Notes under the pieces: generated by a model
What the model was told of the DNA's origin: nothing
What the model saw: only the letters and a program-made list of their open reading frames with translations
The model's database searches: none
Program-made: the position numbers and the translations under genes
DNA from: Allochromatium humboldtianum
GTDB lineage: Bacteria; Pseudomonadota; Gammaproteobacteria; Chromatiales; Chromatiaceae
NCBI RefSeq assembly: GCF_013385175.1
Contig: NZ_JABZEO010000012.1
Coordinates: 46,426 to 110,425 of the forward strand
Length of the DNA stretch: 64,000 bases
Direction of reading: 5' to 3'
Part shown: positions 51,153 through 61,017 of the stretch, in pieces
Position numbering within the stretch: position 1 is the stretch's first letter
Layout of the letters: every line of letters begins with the position of its first letter

Positions 51153-52013
51153 TCAACCGGATTCGGCGCCGAGTCCCAGCTCCAGTCCCTGCCTGTAGAG
51201 CGCATTCTTCTTGGCTCCGGTCAGGCGGGCGGCCAGCGCGGCGGCCTGACTCAGCGGCATGGATTCGCCGAGGATGCGCAACACGCGCATGGCTTCGTTG
51301 TGCGCGGCCTCGGTCTCGGAATCGGGACAGCCCGCGACCAGGATCACCATCTCGCCGAGCCGTTGCTCCGGGTCGGACTCCAGGCGCTCGATGAGCGTGC
51401 CGGCCGAGCCGAACAGAAAGGTCTCGAACTGCTTGGTCAGCTCGCGGGCGATGACGAGGCGTCGCTCGTCGCCCAGGACGGTTTGCAGGTCGCGCAGCGT
51501 CTCCAGCGCCCGCTTGGCGCTCTCGTAGAGGATGAGCGTCCCCGGCTCACGCGCGACCGCTTCGATCCAGGCGCGACGGCGCGACTGGGTGCGGGGCGGA
51601 AAACCGAGAAAGAGGAAGCGGTCGCTCGGCAGACCCGAGGCCGAGAGCGCACAGATGGCCGCGCTCGCTCCGGGAATGGGTACCACGTCCAATCCCCGTT
51701 CGCGCGCCGCTGAGACCAGGGTATAACCGGGATCGCTGATCAGCGGAGTGCCGGCGTCCGAGACCAGCGCCAGACACTGTCCGGACTCCAGCCGTTCCAG
51801 CAGACGCGGTGTCAGCTCGGACTCATTGTGATCGTGATAGGCGATCAGCTCGGACGAAATTCCGCAGTGCGCCAGCAGGCGGCGTGTCTCGCGCGTGTCC
51901 TCGGCGGCGATGGCGTCGACCTCGGCGAGCACACGGCGCGCGCGCTCGCTGAGATCACCGAGATTGCCGATCGGCGTGGCCACCACGTATAGTACCCCGG
52001 CCTGTTGTCGCAT
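51153..52013 (-). CDS. rsmI: 16S rRNA (cytidine1402-2'-O)-methyltransferase
   Basis: A 286-residue tetrapyrrole-methylase-fold enzyme modifying the same nucleotide as RsmH. It has LYVVATPIGNLGDLSERA, AEDTRETRRLL and VSDAGTPLISDPGY. ATG 52013 fits the family; the upstream open frame overlaps the divergent lpoA. It is 46 bases from lpoA. Confidence 0.96.
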   Translation of the reverse strand: MRQQAGVLYVVATPIGNLGDLSERARRVLAEVDAIAAEDTRETRRLLAHCGISSELIAYHDHNESELTPRLLERLESGQCLALVSDAGTPLISDPGYTLVSAARERGLDVVPIPGASAAICALSASGLPSDRFLFLGFPPRTQSRRRAWIEAVAREPGTLILYESAKRALETLRDLQTVLGDERRLVIARELTKQFETFLFGSAGTLIERLESDPEQRLGEMVILVAGCPDSETEAAHNEAMRVLRILGESMPLSQAAALAARLTGAKKNALYRQGLELGLGAESG

Positions 52014-52059
52014 CTTCCGCCCCTCCGGCAGACTCACACAAGAATACGGATCCGGAATC

Positions 52060-53925
52060 ATGCCCAAGAATCGCCTCGACCGTCCTGCTTTTTTCTCACG
52101 TCGGCGGCTCGGGCCGCTGCTCCTCGTCTCGATCCTGTCGGGTTGCGCCGTCCAGCCGCTCCAGGATCCGGCCAGCCTGCTCACCAGTGTTCCGTCCGCC
52201 GACTTGAGTCGTGCCGCGACGCTGAAGACGCAGGGCGAGGCCGATGAGGCCGCCGCGCTCTATCTGGAGCTAGCCGCCCGTGCCCAAGCCCCGGCCAAGG
52301 CCGAACTCAGACTCCAGGCCGCCCAAGCCTATCTGGACGGCGGTCGGGTCAGTCAGGCGCGCCAAACGCTCGACGAACTCGAAACGGCCGGACTCGTCGG
52401 CGGACAACTGGAGCGCTCGCGTCTGCTCAAGGCCGAACTCGCCATCGCCGACCGTCAGCCCAAGACGGCCATCGCCGAACTCAAGCGCCTGAACAGCGCG
52501 CTCCCCAAAGCCCTCAAGATCCGGCGACTTGGATTACTGGCGGCAGCCCAGCGACTCGACAACGATCCAGTGGCGGCCGCCGGGTCGCTGGCCGAACTCG
52601 ACGGCCTGCTCGACGGGCCGACACGTCTGAACAATCAGGTTTCACTGGTTGCGACACTGGCCCTGATCGGCGAGGACGATCTGCTGAAACTCACCCGCGC
52701 CGGTCGCGGCCCCATGAAGGGCTGGGCCGAGATCGCTCAACTTGCGCGACGCCATGGCGCCGATCCAAAGCGCCTGGACGACGCCTATCGTCAATGGCGC
52801 CAAGGTCGCGCCGGCCATCCCGCGCTCCCCGAGTTGGCGCGCGCCTATGCCGGCGACGGCCCCGGCGGATACGCAAGCGGCCAAAGCGTAACAGTGATGC
52901 TGCCCGGCAGCGGACGCTTCGCTGCCGCTGCCAAGGCGGTGCGCGACGGGATCGAGGCCGCCAGCCAAGCCGACACCAGTGCTCAGCGCCCATCACTGGA
53001 CTTCGCCGACAGCACCAACGCCGGACGGGTACGTAACCTGCACGGATCGGCCATTGCGCGCGGCGCCGACTATGTCATCGGGCCGCTGGAAAAACCCGCC
53101 GTCGAAGCCCTGATCGCGGCCAAGACCTCGCCGGTTCCGACACTGGCGCTGAACGAAGCCTCTGAGACGGAACGACGCGCCCTGAACCTGTTCCAATTCG
53201 CGCTCTCACCCGAGAACGAAGCCGCCGAGGCTGCCAACAAAGGCCGTACCCTGGGCGCCGGACGCGCGCTCGTCCTGCATCCGAACACGGCCTGGGGCCA
53301 GCGTTTGGCCACGGCCTTCGGAGCGCAGTGGCGTGCTCAGGGTGGAACCCTGGTCAGTCAGGCCGGCTTCGACCCGGCCTGGTCGAGCTATGACAAAACC
53401 CTGTCGCGACTCATGGATGGCCAGGACGCCGATCTGCTGTTTCTGGTCGCCACGGCTGAGATGGCGCGCAAGATCCATCCTCAGATCCAGGCAGCGGCGA
53501 ACAAGCCGCTGATCGTCATCTCGACCTCGCATGTGTATTCGGGCCGTTTCGATGCCGATGCCGACAAGGGAATGGTCGGGCTCTATTTCGTCGATATCCC
53601 CTGGATGCTCGGCCTGGGCGGTGACGGACCGCTGGCGCATCGCACCATCATGGGCCGGACAGCCAGCGCGGCAGGGCCGCTCGCCCGACTCTATGCCATG
53701 GGGATCGATGCCTACCGTCTGGCGCCGCGTCTGTCCGAGCTGGCCGCCAATCCCGGCGCCTACTATCCAGGCCAGACCGGCGGACTGGCGATCGACCCCG
53801 TGGGCCGAATCACCCGGCAACTGGCGCTCGGACGTTTCACCCCGACCGGGCCGGTACCGGCTCAGTCTCCGAATGCGCCCGCTGGACCGAGTGCTCGGGA
53901 GTCTCGGCGGATCGATACCGAATGA
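52060..53925 (+). CDS. lpoA: outer-membrane lipoprotein activator of PBP1a
   Basis: A 621-residue LpoA-family lipoprotein. A basic N-terminus and hydrophobic stretch end in a lipobox (SILSGC, lipidated C29). A TPR-like N-terminal half (residues 45-240) precedes a periplasmic-binding-protein-like C-terminal half. It stimulates PBP1a from the outer membrane. It is divergent from rsmI, as in E. coli. Confidence 0.9.
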   Translation: MPKNRLDRPAFFSRRRLGPLLLVSILSGCAVQPLQDPASLLTSVPSADLSRAATLKTQGEADEAAALYLELAARAQAPAKAELRLQAAQAYLDGGRVSQARQTLDELETAGLVGGQLERSRLLKAELAIADRQPKTAIAELKRLNSALPKALKIRRLGLLAAAQRLDNDPVAAAGSLAELDGLLDGPTRLNNQVSLVATLALIGEDDLLKLTRAGRGPMKGWAEIAQLARRHGADPKRLDDAYRQWRQGRAGHPALPELARAYAGDGPGGYASGQSVTVMLPGSGRFAAAAKAVRDGIEAASQADTSAQRPSLDFADSTNAGRVRNLHGSAIARGADYVIGPLEKPAVEALIAAKTSPVPTLALNEASETERRALNLFQFALSPENEAAEAANKGRTLGAGRALVLHPNTAWGQRLATAFGAQWRAQGGTLVSQAGFDPAWSSYDKTLSRLMDGQDADLLFLVATAEMARKIHPQIQAAANKPLIVISTSHVYSGRFDADADKGMVGLYFVDIPWMLGLGGDGPLAHRTIMGRTASAAGPLARLYAMGIDAYRLAPRLSELAANPGAYYPGQTGGLAIDPVGRITRQLALGRFTPTGPVPAQSPNAPAGPSARESRRIDTE

Positions 53926-54299
53926 GCGGTACCGATCCAAGCCGCCGCTCACGCCCCGACACCCGCGCGATCGGCGAGGCCAAGGAGCGTCTCGCCGAGT
54001 CGTTCCTGATCGCTCAGGGTCTGAGATTGGTGGCGCGCAATCAGCGCTCCCGCTTCGGCGAGATCGATCTGGTGATGCGCGACGAGGCCGTCCTGGTCTT
54101 CGTCGAGGTGCGCTACCGGCGCTCGACGCGCTTCGGCACCCCGGCGGCGACCGTGGACGCGCGCAAACAGCAGCGCCTGATCCTGGCCGCCCGGCACTAT
54201 CTGCATCGTCATCCGACCCAACTGGCCTGCCGGTTCGATGTCGTGGCCATCAGTGCCGAGGACGACATCCAGTGGATCCGGCAGGCTTTTACGCTCTAG
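53922..54299 (+). CDS. yraN: YraN family endonuclease-like protein
   Basis: A 125-residue UPF0102 protein with a Holliday-junction-resolvase-like fold: GEAKERLAESFLIAQG, then SRFGEIDLVMRDEAVLVFVEVRYR, which holds the metal-binding acidic residues. It overlaps the lpoA stop (ATGA). Function is not established. Confidence 0.93.
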   Translation: MSGTDPSRRSRPDTRAIGEAKERLAESFLIAQGLRLVARNQRSRFGEIDLVMRDEAVLVFVEVRYRRSTRFGTPAATVDARKQQRLILAARHYLHRHPTQLACRFDVVAISAEDDIQWIRQAFTL

Positions 54300-54389
54300 G
54301 AACTGAACCACTCGTCACCCGATCCAAGCCTGAATGATCGCCATCGGCGCGTCGTTCATCGCTCATCAAAGCCCTTCATCCCAATCCCA

Positions 54390-54998
54390 ATGAATAGAAC
54401 GTACTCGAAGCTGATCATTCTGGCGGGCGCCGCGCTCGTATTCGCGCTCTCGGCGACTGGATGCGCGCCCCTGGTCGTGGGCGGCGCGGCGGTCGCCGGC
54501 GCCTCGGCCATCCATGATCGTCGCCCGGCCCAGACGATCCTCGACGATCGACAGATCGAGTTCGCCGCCGCCCAGGCGATCTCCCAGGATCGCGAGCTCA
54601 GCGACGGCGCGCGCCTCGTCGTCACCAGCTACAACCGCACTGTCCTGCTCACCGGGCAGGCCACGTCGGCGGAACTCGCGCGGCGCGCCGGCGAGCGGAT
54701 CAGCCGACTGCCCAAGGTCGCGCGCGTGATCGACGAGGTCCGCATCGGGCCGCGCATCGGGATGAGTCGCCAGTCGGAGGACACCTATATCGCCTCGCGC
54801 GCCAAATTGGAGCTGGCCGGTATCGGTCTGCCCGATTTCGATCCGACCCGCGTCAAGATCGTGGTCGAGGATGGAGAGCTCTATCTACTCGGGCTGGTCA
54901 CGCCGCGCGAGGGCGATCTCGTCGCCGAGCGGGTGCGCTATGTGCCGGGTGTGCGCAAGGTGGTCAAACTCTTCGAATACTGGACGCCCAATGCCTGA
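54390..54998 (+). CDS. dolP: BON-domain outer-membrane lipoprotein, DolP (YraP) type
   Basis: A 202-residue lipoprotein with lipobox ALSATGC (C25) and a Gly/Ala-rich linker (VVGGAAVAGASAIHDRR). Two BON domains follow (LVVTSYNRTVLLTGQA, then IVVEDGELYLLGLVTPREG). In E. coli DolP supports outer-membrane integrity. diaA, found between yraN and dolP in E. coli, is absent from the 90-base gap. Confidence 0.9.
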   Translation: MNRTYSKLIILAGAALVFALSATGCAPLVVGGAAVAGASAIHDRRPAQTILDDRQIEFAAAQAISQDRELSDGARLVVTSYNRTVLLTGQATSAELARRAGERISRLPKVARVIDEVRIGPRIGMSRQSEDTYIASRAKLELAGIGLPDFDPTRVKIVVEDGELYLLGLVTPREGDLVAERVRYVPGVRKVVKLFEYWTPNA

Positions 54999-56376
54999 GC
55001 TCACCGCTGGACTGCGCGCCGAGCTGGCGCGGATCGCGGGCGCCGACGCCCTGCTGACCGACCCGGCCGACTGCTGGCCCTATGGTTACGACAACAGCCG
55101 CCGTCAGGCCCTGCCCCAGGCGGTCGTCTTCGCACGCGATGAGGACCAGGTCGCGGCCCTGGTCCGGCTCTGCGCGCAGGCCGGGCTGCCGCTGATCGCC
55201 CGCGGCCTCGGCACGGGCACCACGGGGGCTACGGTGCCCGATCGCGGCGGCGTCGTGCTCTCGTTTGAGCGCATGGATCAAATAAAGCGCATCGAGCCCG
55301 GCGACCGGCTGGCGGTGGTCGAACCCGGCGTGACCAACGCGCGGTTGCAGCAGGCCATCGCGGCCGCCGGCTTCTTCTGGCCGCCGGATCCGACCAGCGC
55401 GGCCACCTGCACCATCGGCGGCAACCTGGCCTATAACTCGGCCGGCCCGCGCGCGGTCAAGTACGGCACGCCGCGTGAGAACACCCTCGGTCTGCGCGCG
55501 GTGAGCGGCACGGGCGAGGTCTTCCACACCGGCGTACTCACCACCAAGGGCGTGGTCGGCTATGACCTGACGCGGCTCATCATCGGCTCAGAGGGCACGC
55601 TCGCGCTCGTCACCGAGGCCACGCTCAAGCTCACCCCGCTCCCCGAGGCCAAGCGCACCCTGCGCGCGACCTATACCGACATCCACAGCGCCGCGCTCGC
55701 CGTCTCGGCCATCATGGCCCAGCCGGTCACGCCCTGCGCGCTGGAGATCATGGACGGCTCGGCGATCGAGATGGTCAGCCGCTATTCCGAACTCGACCTG
55801 CCGGATGGGGCCGGCGCGCTGCTGATGATCGAGGTCGATGGGCCGGCGGCCTGTATCCAGGAAGCGCAGCGCGCGGTCGGCGAAGCGGCGCGTGTCTCGG
55901 GTCTGCTGGAATTGCGCCTCGCCGAGACGGCGGATGAGGTCGCCGCGCTCTGGAAGACGCGCAAGGCGCTCTCCCCGGCTCTGCGTCACATCGCGCCGAA
56001 GAAGATCAACGAGGACGTGGTGGTACCTGTCTCGCACATGGGCGCGTTCATCGATGGGCTGGAGCAACTGGCGCGCGAGACCGGCATCCGGATCGTCAAC
56101 TTCGGTCATGCCGGCAACGGCAACATCCATGTCAATCTGCTGATCGATCCGGACGACGCCGAGGAGGTCGCGCGCGCGGCGCACTGTCTGGATGCGGTCT
56201 TCGCGTTGGTTCTGCGACTGGACGGGACGCTCTCGGGCGAGCACGGCGTGGGACTGGAGAAGCGCGATTTCGTCGACCGCGAACTCGACCCGGTTGCGCT
56301 GAGGCTCATGCACGCCATCAAGGCGCAGTTCGACCCGGCGGGCATCCTCAATCCAGGCAAATCGCTGCCCGTCTAG
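54991..56376 (+). CDS. FAD-linked oxidase, GlcD/D-lactate dehydrogenase family
   Basis: A 461-residue flavoprotein with an N-terminal FAD-binding domain (PLIARGLGTGTTGATVPDRG, CTIGGNLAYNSAGPRAVKYG) and the C-terminal substrate domain (VNFGHAGNGNIHVNL, SGEHGVGLEKRDFV). Relatives oxidise glycolate or D-lactate. Glycolate oxidation would suit a RuBisCO-using cell (2-phosphoglycolate salvage), but glcE and glcF are not nearby, so the substrate is open. It overlaps the dolP end by eight bases. Confidence 0.85.
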   Translation: MPELTAGLRAELARIAGADALLTDPADCWPYGYDNSRRQALPQAVVFARDEDQVAALVRLCAQAGLPLIARGLGTGTTGATVPDRGGVVLSFERMDQIKRIEPGDRLAVVEPGVTNARLQQAIAAAGFFWPPDPTSAATCTIGGNLAYNSAGPRAVKYGTPRENTLGLRAVSGTGEVFHTGVLTTKGVVGYDLTRLIIGSEGTLALVTEATLKLTPLPEAKRTLRATYTDIHSAALAVSAIMAQPVTPCALEIMDGSAIEMVSRYSELDLPDGAGALLMIEVDGPAACIQEAQRAVGEAARVSGLLELRLAETADEVAALWKTRKALSPALRHIAPKKINEDVVVPVSHMGAFIDGLEQLARETGIRIVNFGHAGNGNIHVNLLIDPDDAEEVARAAHCLDAVFALVLRLDGTLSGEHGVGLEKRDFVDRELDPVALRLMHAIKAQFDPAGILNPGKSLPV

Positions 56377-58634
56377 CGCCCCGGTCGCACCAGACCGCCC
56401 AGGCCGACGGTCTCCAGCGCGTCGAGCAGCAGGCGGCGCACCGAGCCGGCATCCTCGCATTGCAGGGCGACCTTGAGCACCTCGCGCGCCCGCGCCCGGC
56501 TGATGCTGCGGATGACCTTCTTGACCCGCAGCAGACTGCCGGCTCCCATGCTGAGGCTGTGCACCCCCATCCCCAGCAGCAGGAAGGTCGCCAGCGGGTC
56601 GCCGGCCATCTCGCCGCAGACGCTGACCTCCTTGCCGTGGAGCCGCGCCCCGGTCAGGATCTGGAGCAGCGCGCGCAGCACCGCCGGGTGATATTCGTTG
56701 TAGAGCTTGGCCACATGCGGATTGTTGCGATCGACGGCCAGCAGATATTGCGTGAGATCGTTCGTCCCCACCGACAGGAAATCGACCCGGCGCGCCAGGG
56801 CCTCGGCCTGATAGACGGCCGCCGGCACCTCGATCATGACCCCGACCGGCGGCATCCGCACCTGATAGCCTTCCTCCAGCAGCTCGTTGTGCGCACGCTG
56901 GATCAGGAGCAAGGCATCGTCGACCTCGCCGACGGTACTGACCATGGGCAGCAGCAGTTGCAGGTTGTCGAGTCCGATGGACGCGCGCAGCACCGCGCGC
57001 ACCTGGCTCAGGAAGATCTCGGGATGGTCGAGCGTGATGCGGATGCCACGCCAGCCCAGGAAGGGATTGGCCTCCTGCATCGGAAAGTACGGCAACGGCT
57101 TGTCGCCGCCGATGTCGAGGGTGCGGATCGTCACCGGACGTGGCGCGAACAGTTCCAGTACATGCCGATAGTTGGCCATCTGCGCCGCCTCGCTCGGAAA
57201 GCTGTCGCGCACGATGAAGGGCAGCTCAGTCCGGTAGAGACCGACGCCGGCCGATTCCTCGATGCCGAGCGGACGGCTCTCGGACACCAGACCGGTGTTG
57301 AGATAGAGCGGGATCACATAGCCGTCGGTGGTCTCGGCCGGCAGATGGCTCAGGGCTTGCAGCTCGCTGGTCAGGGCCGCGTCATCATCGGCCAGACGCT
57401 GGTACTCCGAACGCACGGCCGGCCCAGGCGAGACATAGACACGCCCGCGATAGCCGTCGACCACCATCTCGCGCCCCTCGATGCGCCCAACCGGTAGATC
57501 CGATACGCCCATGGCCGCCGGGACGCCCATACCACGCGCCAGAATTCCCACATGGGACGACCCGGAACCCGAGGTCGAGACGATGCCGGCCAGCTTCTCG
57601 CGCGGCACGTCGGCGATCTGCATGGCGCTGATCTCATCGCCCACCAGAATCGTGCACGGCGGATACTGAATCGGCGCACTGGCCCGGTTCTGCAAGTGCA
57701 TCAGGATGCAGCGCCCCAGATCGCGCACGTCCGTGGCCCGTTCGCGCAGATAGGCGTCGTCCATGGCGTCGAACACACGCGCATGTTCGGCGATGGTCTC
57801 GCGCAACGCGCCGGGCGCCCAGTTGCCGGCGCGAATCCGCGACAGGGTGCCATCGATCAGGGTATCGCTCTCCAGCATCAGCCGCCAGGCATCGAACAGG
57901 GCCATGTCCTCGACGCGCAGATGGACCTGCGTGCGGCTGGCGAAGCGGTCGAGATCCTCGGCGACCTCGCGCACGGCACGGCGGAACTCCTCGGCCTCGG
58001 CCTCCAGATCCTCAGGGCGGCGATCGGGCACGGCATCCAGATCGGCGGGCGGATAGACCACAACCGCCTGCCCGAGGCCGATACCCGGCGAGGCGGCCAG
58101 CCCCGGCAGGAAGCGCTGCGGGATGCCATCGTCCTGCAAGCGCGCCAGCTCGCCACTGGTGCGGGCAAAGGTGATGGCCCCGGCCAGTTGCGAGGCCAGG
58201 GTCATCACGAAGGTCACTTCGTCCTCGCCGAAATGACGCCGCCGGCGCTGACGCAGCACCAGGACACCGAGCACCTTGCGGTTCTGGATGATGGGCGCAC
58301 CGAGAAAGCCGTGATAACGCTCCTCGCCGGTGTCGATGATGCACTCGTAGCGCGGATGATTGGCCGCGTCGTCGAGGTTGATCGGCTCGGCACGCTCGCT
58401 CACCAGTCCGATCAGCCCGCGTCCGAGCTCGAGCCGCACACGCCCTACGGCGTCCTTGCGCAACCCCTCTGTGGCCTGCAGGACGTGACGATGGTTGTCG
58501 TAGTCGTTGAGATAGACTGAGCAGACGTCCGCGCCGACGGCCTGCTTGACGCGCTGGACGATGATGGAGAGCGCCTGCTCGAGATCGCGGGCATTGTTGA
58601 CCTCCTGAACGATGCGCCTGAGTGATTCGAGCAT
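56373..58634 (-). CDS. ptsP: PEP-protein phosphotransferase of the nitrogen PTS (EI-Ntr)
   Basis: A 753-residue protein: GAF domain (residues 18-160), enzyme I N-domain, phosphohistidine domain (SGSGSSHVGILARGMGV) and a PEP-binding barrel (FLSVGTNDLTQYLLAVDR, CGEMAGDP). The start MLESLRRIVQEVNNA matches the family; the frame also has an ATG at 58697. It ends convergently with the FAD oxidase, overlapping by four bases. Confidence 0.94.
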   Translation of the reverse strand: MLESLRRIVQEVNNARDLEQALSIIVQRVKQAVGADVCSVYLNDYDNHRHVLQATEGLRKDAVGRVRLELGRGLIGLVSERAEPINLDDAANHPRYECIIDTGEERYHGFLGAPIIQNRKVLGVLVLRQRRRRHFGEDEVTFVMTLASQLAGAITFARTSGELARLQDDGIPQRFLPGLAASPGIGLGQAVVVYPPADLDAVPDRRPEDLEAEAEEFRRAVREVAEDLDRFASRTQVHLRVEDMALFDAWRLMLESDTLIDGTLSRIRAGNWAPGALRETIAEHARVFDAMDDAYLRERATDVRDLGRCILMHLQNRASAPIQYPPCTILVGDEISAMQIADVPREKLAGIVSTSGSGSSHVGILARGMGVPAAMGVSDLPVGRIEGREMVVDGYRGRVYVSPGPAVRSEYQRLADDDAALTSELQALSHLPAETTDGYVIPLYLNTGLVSESRPLGIEESAGVGLYRTELPFIVRDSFPSEAAQMANYRHVLELFAPRPVTIRTLDIGGDKPLPYFPMQEANPFLGWRGIRITLDHPEIFLSQVRAVLRASIGLDNLQLLLPMVSTVGEVDDALLLIQRAHNELLEEGYQVRMPPVGVMIEVPAAVYQAEALARRVDFLSVGTNDLTQYLLAVDRNNPHVAKLYNEYHPAVLRALLQILTGARLHGKEVSVCGEMAGDPLATFLLLGMGVHSLSMGAGSLLRVKKVIRSISRARAREVLKVALQCEDAGSVRRLLLDALETVGLGGLVRPGR

Positions 58635-58741
58635 GCTGGGGGAGCTGAGCAGACCTGGAGCGGATGGGATCACGGACGAATGGGTGCCTGACTGCATGCG
58701 GATCTAGGCCACTGTCTCAGCCCTGGCGCGGCGCAAGGCGT

Positions 58742-59290
58742 TCATGGATATCCCTGGCGCAGCAACCTGGAGGGACTGGCATAGACATGCCGACGATCCG
58801 GCACGCCTTCCGGATAGAGGGTCGGCGCCAGCTCTTCGAGCGCCTGCTGATAGACATGGCGCTTGAAATACACGACTTCGTAGAGCGGCTGCCAATATCT
58901 GACCCAGCGCCAGGCGTCGAACTCGGGTTTGTCGGTGCGATCGAGACAGAAGGCTTCCTCGCCGCAATTGACCCGCAGCATGAACCAGACCTGTTTCTGG
59001 CCAATGCAGATCGGACCCGGCCCGCAGTAACGGTGCCGAATGTAGCGTTTGGGCAGGTGATAGCGCAGCCAACCGCGTGTGCTGCCCAGGATCGTGACCT
59101 GCTGCTCACAGAGTCCGACCTCTTCCTCCAGTTCGCGGAACATGGCCTGCTCGGGCGTCTCGTCGGGGTTGATCCCACCTTGTGGAAACTGCCAGGCATT
59201 CTGGCCGACGCGGCGCCCCCAGAATAGGCGACGGTCCCGATTGCTCAGGATGATGCCGACATTGGGTCTGAAGCCGTCGTGGTCGATCAA
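58742..59290 (-). CDS. rppH: RNA pyrophosphohydrolase
   Basis: A 182-residue Nudix enzyme that removes pyrophosphate from mRNA 5' ends and triggers decay. It begins [17 protein letters not shown], has the Nudix box [20 protein letters not shown], then [10 protein letters not shown]. It precedes ptsP on the same strand, as in E. coli. Confidence 0.95.
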   Translation of the reverse strand: MIDHDGFRPNVGIILSNRDRRLFWGRRVGQNAWQFPQGGINPDETPEQAMFRELEEEVGLCEQQVTILGSTRGWLRYHLPKRYIRHRYCGPGPICIGQKQVWFMLRVNCGEEAFCLDRTDKPEFDAWRWVRYWQPLYEVVYFKRHVYQQALEELAPTLYPEGVPDRRHVYASPSRLLRQGYP

Positions 59291-59495
59291 GGATGGGTCT
59301 CTCCCTGGCTGGTCGCTGGCTCATTCTTCCATAGAGCAGTCGTTTCCGGCAAGCCGGCGCATGTATAAGCGATTTCCAATCAAGAGCTTGGTCGTAAGCA
59401 CTTGAAACCCGCGCGCCGATCCCGGAGTATGACACGCAAGGGCGCAAGATCCGCGCCAGACACCACTTCAATCTTTACAGACTGGAATCAACCGC

Positions 59496-60152
59496 GTGCC
59501 ACTGGCTATCTTCGATCTCGACAACACACTCCTGGACGGCGACTCGGATTATCTCTGGGGCTGCTATCTCGCCCAGCATGGACTCGTGGACGGCGCTGAG
59601 TACGCGCGCGAGAACGAGCGATTCTACCGCGAATATCAGAACGGGACTCTGGATATCCAGGAGTTCCTGCGTTTTTCGCTGCGCCCGTTGCGCGAGCACC
59701 CGCGCGAGCGCCTGGAGGCATTGCGCGCGCGCTTCCTCGAAGAGCAGATCGAGCCGATCATGACCCCGGCGGCGCGCGCGCTCGTCGAGCGGCACCAGTC
59801 CGCCGGCGACATCCTGCTCATCATCACGGCGACCAACGCCTTCGTCACCGCGCCCATCGCCGAGCGCTTCGGCGTGCCGCACCTGATCGCGACCCTGCCC
59901 GCCGAGCGCGACGGCGCCTATACCGGCGAGGTCGAGGGTGTTCCCTCCTTTCGCGAGGGCAAGGTCGAGCGGCTCGAACACTGGCTCGCCGAGCATGGAC
60001 TGGATCTGGCGGGCAGTTGCTTCTACAGCGACTCGCACAACGATCTGCCGCTGCTGGAGCGGGTCGAGCGCCCGATCGCCGTCAACCCGGACGCCCAGTT
60101 GCGCGCCACGGCCGAGACACGCGGCTGGCCGATCCTGTCGCTGCGGGCCTGA
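59496..60152 (+). CDS. HAD-IB family phosphatase
   Basis: A 218-residue HAD hydrolase starting at GTG. Motif I is FDLDNTLLDGDSDY, motif II is IITATNAF, and motif III/IV is SFREGKVERLEHW with YSDSHNDLPLL. It resembles the SerB-like HAD-IB group found beside rppH in many proteobacteria. The substrate is not determinable; a phosphoserine-like or lipid phosphate is possible. Confidence 0.88.
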   Translation: MPLAIFDLDNTLLDGDSDYLWGCYLAQHGLVDGAEYARENERFYREYQNGTLDIQEFLRFSLRPLREHPRERLEALRARFLEEQIEPIMTPAARALVERHQSAGDILLIITATNAFVTAPIAERFGVPHLIATLPAERDGAYTGEVEGVPSFREGKVERLEHWLAEHGLDLAGSCFYSDSHNDLPLLERVERPIAVNPDAQLRATAETRGWPILSLRA

Positions 60153-60255
60153 ACACGTAGCCGCCTTCACCGAGCTGTCATCCGCCCCACATCAGGCCGC
60201 AACACTCGCCGCCTAAGATAGCCCTCCAGGCATTCTTCACCTGTGAGGGCATTCG

Positions 60256-61017
60256 ATGGTCGCTTCGGCTTCCGCGTCGCTCGCCAAGCGCGGCGAGCGT
60301 CTCTATGTCGAGATCGCAACGTCCGAGTCCGAGGTCCGCGAGGCGCAGGCACTGCGCTATCAGGTCTTCGGCGAGGAAATGGGCGCACGGCTCAAGGGTG
60401 CGCCCGGCTATGATCACGATACGTTCGACGACCATTGTCAGCACCTCCTGGTTCGCGATTCGCGCACTGGACGTGTCGTTGGTTGCACCCGTCTACTGAC
60501 CGACGCGAGCGCCGCGCGCATCGGCGGCTTCTATTCCGAGAGCGAGTTCGAACTGGACGCCATCAAACGGCTCGACGGACGTCTGCTGGAGGTCGGTCGT
60601 ACCTGCATCGCGCCCGAGTTCCGGCAGGGGCCGGCGATCGCCGTGCTCTGGTCAGGACTGGCCGGATTCGTCCAGCTCAACGGCTTCGACTATCTGTTCG
60701 GCTGTGCCAGCGTCCCGCTCGGCGAGGACGACATCCAGGCCGCCGCGATCATGAACCGACTGCGCCGTCAGGCGCTGGCATCCGAGGACCGGCGCGTCAC
60801 GCCGCGTGCGCCGCTGCTCACGACCCAGGTCGCCGACGACGTTCTGGACGCGCCGCTGCCGCCCTTGCTGCGCGCCTATGTCCGTCTGGGCGCCAAGGCG
60901 TGCGGCGAGCCCTGCCGTGATCCGGATTTCGGCGTGGCGGACGTGCTGATGTTGCTCGACATCGACGCCATGAATCCGGCGTACTCACGCCACTTCCTCG
61001 ACAGGCACGGTCTTTGA
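60256..61017 (+). CDS. olsB: ornithine N-acyltransferase (OlsB type)
   Basis: A 253-residue GNAT-like protein that would attach a 3-hydroxyacyl chain to ornithine, giving lyso-ornithine lipid. It has YQVFGEEMGARLKG, DDHCQHLLVRD, LLEVGRTCIAPEFRQG and LFGCASVPLG, the OlsB pattern. It overlaps the next gene (TTGA), the acyltransferase needed for the second acyl chain. Confidence 0.85.
   Translation: MVASASASLAKRGERLYVEIATSESEVREAQALRYQVFGEEMGARLKGAPGYDHDTFDDHCQHLLVRDSRTGRVVGCTRLLTDASAARIGGFYSESEFELDAIKRLDGRLLEVGRTCIAPEFRQGPAIAVLWSGLAGFVQLNGFDYLFGCASVPLGEDDIQAAAIMNRLRRQALASEDRRVTPRAPLLTTQVADDVLDAPLPPLLRAYVRLGAKACGEPCRDPDFGVADVLMLLDIDAMNPAYSRHFLDRHGL

Noticed and set aside
50810..51394. Plus-strand frames across rnpB and the rsmI end
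   Set aside because: The region matches RNase P RNA on the minus strand; the frames are incidental to its GC content.
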